Source of the DNA: Aquimixticola soesokkakensis
GTDB taxonomy: Bacteria > Pseudomonadota > Alphaproteobacteria > Rhodobacterales > Rhodobacteraceae
DNA length: 64,000 nucleotides
Reading direction: 5' to 3'
Assembly (NCBI RefSeq): GCF_900172375.1
Contig: NZ_FWFS01000011.1
Coordinates: forward strand, 62,001-126,000
Positions 23,687 through 33,050 of the stretch are shown piece by piece. The position numbers were made by a program, and so were the translations under genes. How positions within the stretch are numbered: the first letter of the stretch is position 1; each line of letters opens with the position of its first letter. Under the pieces are notes generated by a model, which was not told the DNA's origin, ran no database searches, and saw only the letters and a program-made list of their open reading frames with translations.

Positions 23687-24865
23687 ATGACAAAATCTTC
23701 GTTCCGTACCGTCCTGAGTGCCAGCACCATGGCCCTTTGTGCCGCGATGGCTTTGCCCGCTTTGGCGCAGGATGCGGACATCAAGATCGGTCTGGTGTCG
23801 CCCAATTCCGGTGCCAACGCGCGCTACGGATCCTTTGCCCAACGCGGTGCGGCCCTTGCGGCCAAAGAGATCAACGAAGCCGGTGGTATCGATGGCCGCA
23901 TGATTGAAATCTTTCCCGCCGATAGCGTGTGTACCCCTGTTGAGGGCGTGTCCGCGACCCAGCGTCTGATCAACCAGAACGAAGTCGATTTCATCATCGG
24001 CGATATCTGTTCCTCCGTGACCCTGGCGATGCAGCCGCTGGTCGAGGATGCCAAGGTCGTGCTGGTCAATGCGGCCTCCTCGAACCCGCAGATCACCTAT
24101 CAGGCTGGTGTGGGCGGCTATAAATATTCCTTCCGCAACTACCCCACCGACGAAGTGCGCGCGCTGTCGATTGCGAAATATGCGGCCGAAAAGGGGCTGA
24201 CCAAGCTTGCCGTGCTGTCGGTCGATAGTGACTACGGACGCGGTGCCATCGATTTCACCAAGAAATATATCGATGATCTGGGCGTCACGCTGGTGTCGGA
24301 GGACTACTACAAGGAGGGCGAGGTCGATTTCCGATCGGTCCTGACCAAAGTGCGCAAATCCGACGCCCAGGCGATCCTGATGTATGGTCTGGCCGATACC
24401 ACCCCCATCATCGCGCGCCAGATGATCGAAGCAGGCCTTGCCGGCAAGTTGCCCCTGTTGGGCAATGGTGAATTCTCCGCCGCCGCCACCATCGAGGCCG
24501 CGCCCAAAGCCATGGACGGCGCGATCGAGGCAGCGGCCTGGTTGCCCGCCTACGATAGCGAAGGCTCCAAAGCTTTCGTCGCTGCTTACGAGGCGGCATA
24601 TGACGGCGAAGAGCCCAACAACCACGCCTATGGTCATTGGGAAACCCTGCATCTGCTTGCGCAGGCCATCGACGATGCGGATTCGATTGATGCCGATGCG
24701 GTTGTGGCAGCGCTTGAGGCCATTTCGTTCGAAAGCCCGATGGGCACCATCACCTTCGACGACCACCATCAGGCAATCCGCCCGCTTTTGCTGCTGGAAA
24801 TCGAAGACAACGCGCCTGTCGTGACCGGTTCCGTGACCGGGGCCGTCACCTACGCAGACAACTAA
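23687..24865 (+). CDS. livK: Branched-chain-type ABC transporter, periplasmic binding protein
   Basis: This 392-residue protein of the LivK/Leu-Ile-Val binding family has a signal peptide MTKSSFRTVL...ALPALA with cleavage before QDADIKIG. Family features include IGLVSPNSGANARYG, GAALAAKEINEAGGIDGR, LINQNEVDFIIGDICSS and FAAAYEAAYDGEEPNNHAYGHWE-type C-terminal text. It heads a five-gene liv operon. The ligand need not be a branched-chain amino acid, since this family also binds amides, urea and aromatic acids. The hyuAB genes just downstream suggest an amide or lactam-like ligand. Confidence 0.88.
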   Translation: MTKSSFRTVLSASTMALCAAMALPALAQDADIKIGLVSPNSGANARYGSFAQRGAALAAKEINEAGGIDGRMIEIFPADSVCTPVEGVSATQRLINQNEVDFIIGDICSSVTLAMQPLVEDAKVVLVNAASSNPQITYQAGVGGYKYSFRNYPTDEVRALSIAKYAAEKGLTKLAVLSVDSDYGRGAIDFTKKYIDDLGVTLVSEDYYKEGEVDFRSVLTKVRKSDAQAILMYGLADTTPIIARQMIEAGLAGKLPLLGNGEFSAAATIEAAPKAMDGAIEAAAWLPAYDSEGSKAFVAAYEAAYDGEEPNNHAYGHWETLHLLAQAIDDADSIDADAVVAALEAISFESPMGTITFDDHHQAIRPLLLLEIEDNAPVVTGSVTGAVTYADN

Positions 24866-24892
24866 GATCCACAGGGTAAGGCACAAGCCGCT

Positions 24893-25762
24893 ATGTACTT
24901 TTTACTAGAACAGATCCTCAATGGCGTCTCGAGCGGGGCGGTCTATGCGATCGTCGCGGTCGGGATGACCATGATCTTCGGTGTCATGCGCGCCATCAAC
25001 TTTGCGCATGGCGAATATTACATGATCGGGACCTTTGGGGGCTGGTATGCCACGAGCGCCCTTGGCCTGCCTTACCCTGCGGCGATCCTCTTTGGCGTGG
25101 CGGTGACAATTGTCATCGCCTACGTCATCGGCAAATTCGTCATGCAGCGGATGATCGGTGCGCCGGTCGAGGCCAGTGTGGTCGCGACGCTCGGCGTGTC
25201 GCTCGTGCTGCAGAATACTGCCATCCTGATTTTTGGCGGCAGCTATAAATTCTTTTCCGCAGGCTACATCGAGCCGGTGTTTTTCGGAGACGTCGGCATC
25301 GCCCAGCAGCGTTTGTTGATCATCCTTGTGTGTATTCTTGTGTTCCTCGGGCTGGAACTGATGGTGGGATTTACCCGCATGGGCAAAACCATCCGCGCGG
25401 TGTCGCAAAACATCGAGGCCTGCGAAGTTGTCGGGATCGACGTCAAGAAGGTCGTGATGACCACCTTTATCCTCGGGACTGCGCTTGCGGGGTTCTCGGG
25501 CATTCTGACAGCACCCGTCAACGTGTCGGTCTATGGCGGTATGGGCGAGATCATCACCTTTAAAACCTTGCCGATCATTGTGATGGGCGGGCTTGGCAAC
25601 GTGCGCGGCACGCTGGCGGCTGCGATGATTTTGGGCATCGCAGAGTCCCTCGTGGCCGGTCACTTCGGCCTGCAGTACCGCGACTCTGTCGGCTTTATCA
25701 CCCTGATCCTCATGCTGTTGTGGCGTCCGCACGGCCTCTTTTCCTCTCGTGCCCGTTTCTAA
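24893..25762 (+). CDS. livH: Branched-chain-type ABC permease LivH
   Basis: This 289-residue inner-membrane permease is almost entirely hydrophobic with about eight helices. It opens with QILNGVSSGAVYAIVAVGMTMIFGVMRAINFAHGEYYMIG, the LivH signature. The late loop GGLGNVRGTLAAAMILGIAESL is conserved in the family. It lies 27 bases after the binding-protein gene. Confidence 0.92.
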   Translation: MYFLLEQILNGVSSGAVYAIVAVGMTMIFGVMRAINFAHGEYYMIGTFGGWYATSALGLPYPAAILFGVAVTIVIAYVIGKFVMQRMIGAPVEASVVATLGVSLVLQNTAILIFGGSYKFFSAGYIEPVFFGDVGIAQQRLLIILVCILVFLGLELMVGFTRMGKTIRAVSQNIEACEVVGIDVKKVVMTTFILGTALAGFSGILTAPVNVSVYGGMGEIITFKTLPIIVMGGLGNVRGTLAAAMILGIAESLVAGHFGLQYRDSVGFITLILMLLWRPHGLFSSRARF

Positions 25763-25788
25763 TGCGGCCCCCCCGTCAAAAGAGAAAT

Positions 25789-26805
25789 ATGATGAATAAT
25801 ACTCCTCTCTCGACCACAGCCAGTGATCCCAAACGGCGCAATTTGCGCGCGCCGATCGTGATTGCGCTGGCGGTGGTGGCCTTGGGTGCGCCGATGGTTC
25901 TGGGAACCTATGCGGTCCACGCCATGGTCATCGCGTTGATTTTCCTGTTGCCTGCCCATGGGCTGAACCTGCTTGTCGGGTATACCGGCATGCTGTCACT
26001 GGCCCAGGCGGCGTTCTTTGGCCTTGGAGCCTATGCCTCGGCGCTGATGTCGATCCACCTCGGGACATCGTTTCCGGTCAATATGCTGGCGGCCATCGCG
26101 CTGGCCTGTGTAATCGCTGTACCTTTGGGTATTCCCGCGCTGCGGCTGCGCGATACCTCTTTCGTGATGTGTACCCTCGGGTTTGTCATCATCGGTCAGG
26201 CCATTTCCAAAAACTGGATCAGTGTGACCCGCGGTGACATGGGGTTGAACAACATCGACAAGCCGACGGTCGGTCTGGCCGGCTATAGCTGGACCGCAAG
26301 CAATCCGGTGGAAGCCTACTACCTGGCGCTGGTGTTGGCCGCTTTTGCGACCTGGGTGTTCTGGCTGGTTGTCCGCTCGCCCGCAGGTCGTAACCTGGTC
26401 GCGATCCGTGAAAACGAAACGCTGGCGGAATCGCTTGGCATTCCGACCTGGAACTACCGGCTTGCGGCCTTTGTGATTGCGGCGGGTTTCGGCGGGGCGG
26501 GCGGTAGCCTTTATGTCCACTATATTTCCGTGGCCAGCCCCCTGATGTTCCAGACACTCTACACAACCACCATGCTGATTATCGTGCTTGGCGGCGGGGC
26601 GGGGTCGATCACCGGCGTCATCTTTGGCTCCTTCCTGTTCGTGGCCCTGTCGGAGGGACTGCGCATCGCACCAGAGCTGCGGATGATTGCCTATGGTCTG
26701 TCGTTGTTGATCCTCGTGTTTCGTTTCCCCCAAGGCTTTGCGCCCTTCCTGATGCGTATCTGGGACTGGGCAGGCGGTGTCGATAAAAAGGAGGGAAGCG
26801 CATGA
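25789..26805 (+). CDS. livM: Branched-chain-type ABC permease LivM
   Basis: This permease has about 338 residues and the LivM motifs GYTGMLSLAQAAFFGLGAYASA, SPAGRNLVAIRENETLAESLG and GGGAGSITGVIFGSFLFV. The start is at the double ATG at 25789/25792, after an AAAAGAGA ribosome-site-like stretch. Its stop overlaps livG as ATGA. Confidence 0.92.
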   Translation: MMNNTPLSTTASDPKRRNLRAPIVIALAVVALGAPMVLGTYAVHAMVIALIFLLPAHGLNLLVGYTGMLSLAQAAFFGLGAYASALMSIHLGTSFPVNMLAAIALACVIAVPLGIPALRLRDTSFVMCTLGFVIIGQAISKNWISVTRGDMGLNNIDKPTVGLAGYSWTASNPVEAYYLALVLAAFATWVFWLVVRSPAGRNLVAIRENETLAESLGIPTWNYRLAAFVIAAGFGGAGGSLYVHYISVASPLMFQTLYTTTMLIIVLGGGAGSITGVIFGSFLFVALSEGLRIAPELRMIAYGLSLLILVFRFPQGFAPFLMRIWDWAGGVDKKEGSA

Positions 26806-27578
26806 CTTCGGGCAAAGTTTCAGTTCTCGACATCAAGGGGCTGACCAAAACCTACGGGGCCGTGACGGCGGTCGATAATGTCGATCTGCACATTGATCAT
26901 GGTGAAATTCTGGGCCTGATCGGGCCGAACGGCTCGGGCAAATCGACCTTTTTCGACTGTTCGACCGGCCTTGCCACCCCTGACAGCGGCAGCGTGTCGC
27001 TGGAGGGCAGCGACATTACCAACTGGTCGCTCAACCGCATCGCCCGCGAGGGCCGCATGTTGCGCAGTTTCCAGAAAACGGTGGTTTTCAAGAAACTCGA
27101 TGTCGAGGAAAATCTGGTCATTGCCGGGCAGATGTTCACCTTTCCCAGCGTTCTGTCGACGTTTTCGGTGGGCAAGCGGTCGCGGATGCGGATCGAGGGC
27201 TTGCGCAAACATGCGCGCGAACTGATCGAGCTGACGGGGCTTGGGCCGGTGGCGCATATGGCCGCGGGCAACCTGTCGGGCGGGCAGCAAAAGCTGATCC
27301 AGTTTGCCTCGATGTTGATGCCCGACCCCAGGCTGATCATGCTCGACGAGCCGATGGCCGGGATCAATCCCAAACTTGTCGAACGGGTGATCGACACCAT
27401 CCGCTACGCCAACCGCGAGATGGGCGTCAGCTTTCTTATCATCGAACATAATATCGACGTGGTGACGAGCCTGTGTTCGCGGGCGATCGTTCTGGATCAG
27501 GGCCGCAAGCTGTGCGAAGGCACGCCGGCCGAGGTCATTGCAAACAAGCAAGTGCGGGAGGCTTATCTCGGTGGCTGA
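26802..27578 (+). CDS. livG: Branched-chain-type ABC ATPase LivG
   Basis: This 258-residue ATPase has Walker A GPNGSGKST, the LivG-type Q-loop region LRSFQKTVVFKKLDVEENL, signature LSGGQQKL and Walker B IMLDEPMAGINPK. It overlaps livM by four bases (ATGA), and its last bases contain the GTG start of livF. Confidence 0.92.
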   Translation: MTSGKVSVLDIKGLTKTYGAVTAVDNVDLHIDHGEILGLIGPNGSGKSTFFDCSTGLATPDSGSVSLEGSDITNWSLNRIAREGRMLRSFQKTVVFKKLDVEENLVIAGQMFTFPSVLSTFSVGKRSRMRIEGLRKHARELIELTGLGPVAHMAAGNLSGGQQKLIQFASMLMPDPRLIMLDEPMAGINPKLVERVIDTIRYANREMGVSFLIIEHNIDVVTSLCSRAIVLDQGRKLCEGTPAEVIANKQVREAYLGG

Positions 27579-28326
27579 CAATATCACCTTATCGCTGCGC
27601 GATGTCCGCTCGGGCTACGCGGCCCTCGACATCATCAACGGGGTGTCACTTGATATTCCGCAGGGCGAATTTGTCGCCCTGATGGGGCCCAATGGGGCGG
27701 GAAAATCGACCCTGCTCAAGACCATTTTCGGCATGACCACCTTCAAGGGCGGTGAAATCAACTGGCAGGGGCGCCAGATCGGCGGACTTGCCACCCGCGC
27801 CGTGCTGGGCAGCGGAATTTCCTATGTCCCGCAAGGGCGGTGCAATTTTCCGCTGATGACGGTGCAGGAAAACCTTGAAATGGCGGCCTATACGATCCGC
27901 GATCCACAGGTCAAAGCGGACCGCGATTACATCTACGAGCTGTTTCCCTCGCTGCTCAAACGGCGCGCGACATTGGCGGGGAATATGTCCGGGGGCGAGC
28001 AGCAATTGCTCGAAGTGGCGATGGCCGTGTTGCAGCGCCCCAAAATGCTGTTGGTCGACGAACCCTCTGTGGGGCTGTCGCCGGCGGCGGTGGGGATCGT
28101 GTTCGACGAGCTGCTGCGGCTGCGCGATACCGGCCTCACGATCCTGCTGGTCGAGCAGAACACGCGAAAGGCGATGGAGGTCGCGGACCGCGCGGTCATC
28201 TTGCGGCTGGGCGAAGTGATCTGGGACGGTAAACCTGCGGATATTACCCATGATGAATTGGGCGAATTGTTCCTCACCGGCAAAATGCGCGCTGAGCTCG
28301 CCCATAATGAAAAGCTATCGCAGTAG
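27571..28326 (+). CDS. livF: Branched-chain-type ABC ATPase LivF
   Basis: This 251-residue ATPase has Walker A GPNGAGKST, the LivF-type LGSGISYVPQGRCNFPLMTVQENL, signature MSGGEQQ and Walker B LVDEPSVGLSP. The GTG at 27571 (VADNITLSL) was chosen over an upstream ATG because GGGAGG lies ten bases before it and it gives the usual length. It overlaps livG by eight bases and ends the importer operon. Confidence 0.92.
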   Translation: MADNITLSLRDVRSGYAALDIINGVSLDIPQGEFVALMGPNGAGKSTLLKTIFGMTTFKGGEINWQGRQIGGLATRAVLGSGISYVPQGRCNFPLMTVQENLEMAAYTIRDPQVKADRDYIYELFPSLLKRRATLAGNMSGGEQQLLEVAMAVLQRPKMLLVDEPSVGLSPAAVGIVFDELLRLRDTGLTILLVEQNTRKAMEVADRAVILRLGEVIWDGKPADITHDELGELFLTGKMRAELAHNEKLSQ

Positions 28327-28363
28327 TTCATAGTGATGTTGGCCTCACGCGGTCCCGACGATC

Positions 28364-28376
28364 TAAGATGATCTTA
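28364..28376. promoter_or_regulatory. Small palindrome between livF and hyuA
   Basis: TAAGAT-G-ATCTTA is a perfect 6-bp-arm palindrome in the 154-base gap before hyuA. It could be a regulator half-site pair in the hyuA promoter. Evidence is position only. Confidence 0.3.
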
Positions 28377-28480
28377 TAGACCGACACAGGCCCATCTTTT
28401 TTCCAACTTTACGGCGGAACCGACCTGCGGAAATTTCCGCAGCAGGGCTGCTGTGTGCAAACGATACTTAGGATACCACA

Positions 28481-30553
28481 ATGGCAAAACTCGCATTTGA
28501 TACCGGCGGCACATTTACAGATTTTGCGCTGCTCGATGATGCCGGCGATCTGCATCTTCACAAGGTTCTTTCAACCCCGCTCAATCCTGCCGATGCCGTG
28601 GTGCAAGGGGTCAGTGAACTTCTTGAACGCTACGAGAGCTCGGTGGACCGCGAGACGTTGCAGATCCTCGGGGCCACGACGGTGGTCACCAATTCGGTAC
28701 TGGAACGGCGCGGCGCACAGACCGCGCTTGTCACCACCGAGGGTTTTCAAGACATCCTGCGCATTCGCAACGAAGGGCGCTATGACCTCTACGATCTGAA
28801 AATCCAATACCCTGAGCCGCTGGTCAGCCGCGCGGAAACCTATGGGGCGCCCGAGCGGATCACCGCAGAGGGCGTGGTGATGAAGGCGCTCGACGAGGAG
28901 GCCATTCGCGATCTGGGCCGCACCCTCAACGAGACGGGCATCAAATCGGTCGCGGTCAGTTTGTTGCACGCCTACAAATACCCCGACCATGAGCGTCGGG
29001 TGCGCGATCTGCTGAGCGAAACCGCGCCGGATGTCTATGTCACGATTTCCTCGGATGTCTGCCCTGAAGTGCGCGAATTTGATCGCACCTCGACGACAGT
29101 CGCCAATGCCTACACCCGCCCCTTGATGGAAAAACACGTGGATGAGTTGGCACATGCCTTTTGCGAGCGGGGCATCGAACGCGATATGTTGTGGATGACC
29201 TCGTCCGGAGGCCTCGTTCCTAGTCCGCGTGCGGCCAAACTGCCGGTGCGCCTGATTGAATCGGGTCCTGCGGCAGGGGCTGTGGCGGCGGCGGAATTCG
29301 GCCGCATCGCGGGCGAGACCAGTGTATTGTCCTTTGATATGGGCGGCACCACCGCCAAGCTGTGCCTCATCCCCAATGGCGAGCCGACCATCGCCTCGGA
29401 ACTTGAGGTCGCGCATTACCATCGCTTTCGCAAAGGCTCGGGTTTCCCGCTCAAGATCCAGTCGATCCATATGATCGAAATCGGTGCCGGCGGTGGTTCG
29501 ATTGCGGCGAAAAACCCGCTTGGGCTGCTCAATGTCGGCCCGCGCTCGGCGGGCGCTTTGCCCGGACCTGCGGCCTACGGGCGCGGCGGCACAGAGCCAA
29601 CGGTCACCGATGCGGATATCGTTTTGGGCTATATGGGCACAGGCAACTTCGTGGGCGGCAGTTTCAAAGTGTCCAAAGACGCGGCCATCGCGGCGATCGA
29701 CAAGCTGGCGGCAGAACTGGGCGTGACGCGGGAACGCTGTGCCTGGGGCATCCATGATCTGGTGAACGAGGCCATGGCCAAAGCGGCCGCGATGCATGCG
29801 ACCGATCTTGGCGTCGATCCGCGCGCGCTGCCGATGGTCGCCTTTGGCGGCGCCGGGCCGGTCCATGCCTACGGCATCGCCCGCAAACTCGGGATCAACC
29901 GGATCATCTGCCCGACCGGGGCCGGGGTTACCTCTGCGCTTGGCCTGATGATTGCGCCAGTGGCAGTCGATGTATCGGCGTCGCGTCCCATGCGCCTTGA
30001 CGCTTGGGACAGTGCCACGGTCAAACCCATTCTGGACGACCTCGCAGCACAGGGCAGGGATGTGGTTGCGGCCGCCGGTGTTGCGTCTCAGTCCATTGAA
30101 TATCGCTATACCGTCGATATGCGCCATGTCGGTCAGGGGCATGAAATCAGTGTCACCTTGCCCGCTCTTGATCTGCCGCAGGCCGAATTCCTCGCCGAGG
30201 TCGAACGCCGGTTCTACGCGCATTACATCGAGTTGTTCGGTCGCAAGGTCGAAAATTCCAGCATTGAAATCATCACCTGGCGCATGCGTGCAAGCGGCAC
30301 CAAATCCGAGGCGCAGCGCCCCGTGACCGAAGTTGTCGGACCCAAGGCCCTCAAAGGGCATCGCACGATCTATTTCGACAGCCTCGGGGCGTCGGTCGAG
30401 ACCCCGATCTACGATCACTACGCGCTTGCGGTGGATGCGCCGATTGCCGGTCCTGCCATCATCGAACAGCGCGAGTCGAGCATTGTCATGGGCCCTGAGG
30501 GCACTGCGCATGTCGACGCCAAAGGAAACCTCATCATCGATATCGAGGAGTAA
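28481..30553 (+). CDS. hyuA: Hydantoinase/oxoprolinase family protein, subunit A
   Basis: This 690-residue protein is of the HyuA (N-methylhydantoinase A/acetone carboxylase beta-like) family. The ATP-binding start is MAKLAFDTGGTFTDFAL, with GATTVVTNSVLERRGAQTALVTTEGF, SGPAAGAVAAAEFG and SFDMGGTTAKLCLI in the middle. The C-terminal third has GGAGPVHAYGIARKLGI. Such proteins use ATP to open cyclic amides or lactams, or to activate ketones, together with HyuB. TTAGGA lies before the ATG. hyuB starts five bases after it. Hydantoin, oxoproline or a related lactam is the likely substrate class; the exact compound is unknown. Confidence 0.9.
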   Translation: MAKLAFDTGGTFTDFALLDDAGDLHLHKVLSTPLNPADAVVQGVSELLERYESSVDRETLQILGATTVVTNSVLERRGAQTALVTTEGFQDILRIRNEGRYDLYDLKIQYPEPLVSRAETYGAPERITAEGVVMKALDEEAIRDLGRTLNETGIKSVAVSLLHAYKYPDHERRVRDLLSETAPDVYVTISSDVCPEVREFDRTSTTVANAYTRPLMEKHVDELAHAFCERGIERDMLWMTSSGGLVPSPRAAKLPVRLIESGPAAGAVAAAEFGRIAGETSVLSFDMGGTTAKLCLIPNGEPTIASELEVAHYHRFRKGSGFPLKIQSIHMIEIGAGGGSIAAKNPLGLLNVGPRSAGALPGPAAYGRGGTEPTVTDADIVLGYMGTGNFVGGSFKVSKDAAIAAIDKLAAELGVTRERCAWGIHDLVNEAMAKAAAMHATDLGVDPRALPMVAFGGAGPVHAYGIARKLGINRIICPTGAGVTSALGLMIAPVAVDVSASRPMRLDAWDSATVKPILDDLAAQGRDVVAAAGVASQSIEYRYTVDMRHVGQGHEISVTLPALDLPQAEFLAEVERRFYAHYIELFGRKVENSSIEIITWRMRASGTKSEAQRPVTEVVGPKALKGHRTIYFDSLGASVETPIYDHYALAVDAPIAGPAIIEQRESSIVMGPEGTAHVDAKGNLIIDIEE

Positions 30554-30558
30554 GCACC

Positions 30559-32223
30559 ATGGCTAAACTTACCGCCGACCTTACCGACCCTATTACCCTT
30601 CAGGTGATGTGGAACCGGCTGATTTTTATCGCCGACCAAGCCGACAACGTGTTGGGGCGCACTGCCTTTTCGCCCATCGTGCGCGAAAACCATGACTATG
30701 TGACCGTTCTGCTGGACAGCCGCGGGCAGGCCCTGGCGCAATGCACCTGGTCGATCCCGGTGTTCATCTCGTCGCTGCCTGCCGCCGCACAGAACCACTT
30801 TTTGAAAAAGTTCACGCCGGACATGCTGGAAGAAGGCGACGTTCTGGCGACCAATGACCCCGAGATCGGCACCGGCCACTTGCCCGATGTCACCATGATC
30901 ACACCGATCTACAAGAATGGCAAAATCATCGCCTATGCCGGATCGATCGCGCATTTGCCCGACATTGGCGGGCGGCCGTTGCACTCGGAGGCCAATGATA
31001 TTTTCGAGGAAGGCATCCGCTTTCCCATCGTAAAGCTGCATAAAAAGGGCGTGCCCAATCAGGATGTGCTCGATGTGATCGCCGCGTCGGTGCGTTTGCC
31101 CATCGAGGTGCAGGGCGATCTGGACTCGATGGTGGCCGCGAATAACGTGATGGGGCGCGAGCTGCTGCGTTTTCTCGATGAATACGACCTCGACGAAGTC
31201 GACAGCCTTGCCGATGTGATCCACGGCATGTCCGAGCGCCAGACACGCTCGGCCATCGCGAAATGGCCAAACGGCACCTATACTTCCGAGGTCACGCTTG
31301 ACGGGTATTCGCCGCTGATCGTGCTCAAGGCGGCTGTGACGGTCGAGGACGACAAAATCCATGTCGATTACGCAGGCTCGTCCGATCAGGTGCTCAATTC
31401 GATCAACTGCCGCACCAACTACCGCTACGCTCACACGGCCTATGCGCTCAAATGTCTGCTTGATCCCGACACGCCCAACAACGAGGGCTGCATCACGCCC
31501 TTTACCGATGAGGCGCCCTTTGGATCAATCCTGAACCCGCAGCCGTGGACGGCAGGCAATTCGCGCAACCTGATCGGGCATGTCATTCCTTCGATGATCT
31601 TCAAAGCGCTCGAAAATGTCGCGCCCAACGAGGTGATCGGGGATAGTGGTGGCGCGCCGATCTGGGCGGCGAACTGTGTTGGTCAGCGTCCCGATGGCAC
31701 GCAATACGGCTCGGTGCAGAACTTTCATGGCGGTCAGGGGGGCCGGTCGGATTCCGATGGGCTCGACACGCTCAGTTTTCCGTCGAACTGCAAGGTGACG
31801 GCCGTCGAGATGTTCGAACTTGTGGTGCCGGTGCTGACCGAGTGCAAGGAACTGATCCCTGACAGCGGCGGTGCGGGCAAATACCGCGGCGGCCTTGGGC
31901 AACGTGCGGTTCTGCGCAATCTGGGCGACAGTCCGATGTCGATCTATCTGGCGTCCGAGCGCACCCAGATCCCCTGTTTCGGGGTGACGGGCGGCAAGGA
32001 TGGGCGCATCGGAAAAGTCCTGAAAAACGACGAGCCGCATTTCCCCAAAGGCAAGATCAGCCTTGCGAAGGGTGACTATCTGACGCTGGAAACACCCGGT
32101 GGTGGCGGCTGGGGCAATCCCGTCGAGCGTCCGCGCGATCTGATTGCCGAGGATCTGCGTTTGGGCTTGATCACACCGCAGGCCGCGGTGGACCTATATG
32201 GAATGGAAGAGGAGAAGGCATGA
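30559..32223 (+). CDS. hyuB: Hydantoinase/oxoprolinase family protein, subunit B
   Basis: This 554-residue protein of the HyuB family contains DPITLQVMWNRLIFIADQADNVL, RENHDYVTVLLDSRG, NDPEIGTGHLPDVTMITPIY, GGRPLHSEANDIFEEGI and the C-terminal GGGGWGNPVERP. GAGGAG at the hyuA end supplies the ribosome site. It forms the ATP-dependent amidohydrolase complex with HyuA. Its stop overlaps the SDR gene start as ATGA, so the four genes to 33745 are one operon. Confidence 0.92.
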   Translation: MAKLTADLTDPITLQVMWNRLIFIADQADNVLGRTAFSPIVRENHDYVTVLLDSRGQALAQCTWSIPVFISSLPAAAQNHFLKKFTPDMLEEGDVLATNDPEIGTGHLPDVTMITPIYKNGKIIAYAGSIAHLPDIGGRPLHSEANDIFEEGIRFPIVKLHKKGVPNQDVLDVIAASVRLPIEVQGDLDSMVAANNVMGRELLRFLDEYDLDEVDSLADVIHGMSERQTRSAIAKWPNGTYTSEVTLDGYSPLIVLKAAVTVEDDKIHVDYAGSSDQVLNSINCRTNYRYAHTAYALKCLLDPDTPNNEGCITPFTDEAPFGSILNPQPWTAGNSRNLIGHVIPSMIFKALENVAPNEVIGDSGGAPIWAANCVGQRPDGTQYGSVQNFHGGQGGRSDSDGLDTLSFPSNCKVTAVEMFELVVPVLTECKELIPDSGGAGKYRGGLGQRAVLRNLGDSPMSIYLASERTQIPCFGVTGGKDGRIGKVLKNDEPHFPKGKISLAKGDYLTLETPGGGGWGNPVERPRDLIAEDLRLGLITPQAAVDLYGMEEEKA

Positions 32224-33050
32224 TGACCAGGCCCCTGGATGGAAAAATCGCGGTCGTGACGGGCGCAGGCTCGGGAATGGGGCGCGAAATCGCGCTGTCC
32301 CTGGCCAAAGAAGGCGCAAAGGTCATTTTGTGTGGCCGTCGCGCCGAACCGCTTGAGGCAATCAAGGCCCAGATCACCAGCGCCGGTGGCAGCGCCTATG
32401 TCGAGCCGCTCGACATCACAGATCGTGCGGCGATTTTTGCCTTTGTCGCGCGGGCTAAAAAGTTCATCGGCCCGATCGATTTGCTGGTGAACAACGCGGG
32501 CAGTGCGAGCAAGGTGCTCAATGCGCGCTGGCTGTCGGAGGAGGAATTCGTCTCTACCGTCGAGGTGAACCTCACCGCCGTGTTCAACTTTTCCCAAGCG
32601 GTGCTGCCCGACATGCTGGAAAAAGGCGAGGGGACGATCATCACCGTGTCGTCGCTTGCCGCTTTGACACCCAACCTGCTGGGGGGGGCGGCCTATGGCG
32701 CGGCCAAGGCGGGGGTGCGCAACTTCATGGGGTTCATGCACACCACCTATCGCCATCAGGGCATCCGTTCGGTCTGTGTTCTGCCCGGAGAGGCCGATAC
32801 GCCGATCCTTGACAACCGCGCGCGTCCGCCGTCGGAGGCCGAGCGCGCACGCATGCTCGCGCCCGAGGATGTCGCCGCAGCCGTGTCGATGGTGGCCTGC
32901 CTTCCGGCGCGCGCCACTGTGCCCGAGCTGCACATCTGTCCGACGTTCCAGCGCGATATCAGCGTCGATCTGGATATTGCCCGCTGGCAAGGGGCACCGG
33001 CGGATTTGCCGGACCTGCCCGAGCACCTCAAACAGGAGGACAAGGCATGA
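32220..33050 (+). CDS. Short-chain dehydrogenase/reductase
   Basis: This 276-residue classical SDR has a cofactor motif TGAGSGMG (about 14-21), NNAG (about 91-94), catalytic Ser in TVSSLAAL and Tyr-Lys in YGAAKAG. Arg after the second strand (CGRRAEP) suggests NADP(H) preference, an inference only. It overlaps both hyuB and the aldolase gene by four bases. Within the operon it could oxidise a hydroxy intermediate of the degraded compound. The substrate is not deducible. Confidence 0.88.
   Translation: MMTRPLDGKIAVVTGAGSGMGREIALSLAKEGAKVILCGRRAEPLEAIKAQITSAGGSAYVEPLDITDRAAIFAFVARAKKFIGPIDLLVNNAGSASKVLNARWLSEEEFVSTVEVNLTAVFNFSQAVLPDMLEKGEGTIITVSSLAALTPNLLGGAAYGAAKAGVRNFMGFMHTTYRHQGIRSVCVLPGEADTPILDNRARPPSEAERARMLAPEDVAAAVSMVACLPARATVPELHICPTFQRDISVDLDIARWQGAPADLPDLPEHLKQEDKA

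Noticed and set aside
23024-24886. 620-codon antisense frame over lysR end and livK
   Set aside because: Opposes two recognised genes and spans their intergenic gap; no conserved motif.
28571-30511. 646-codon antisense frame over hyuA
   Set aside because: Shadow of the hyuA reading frame with no start signal or domain.
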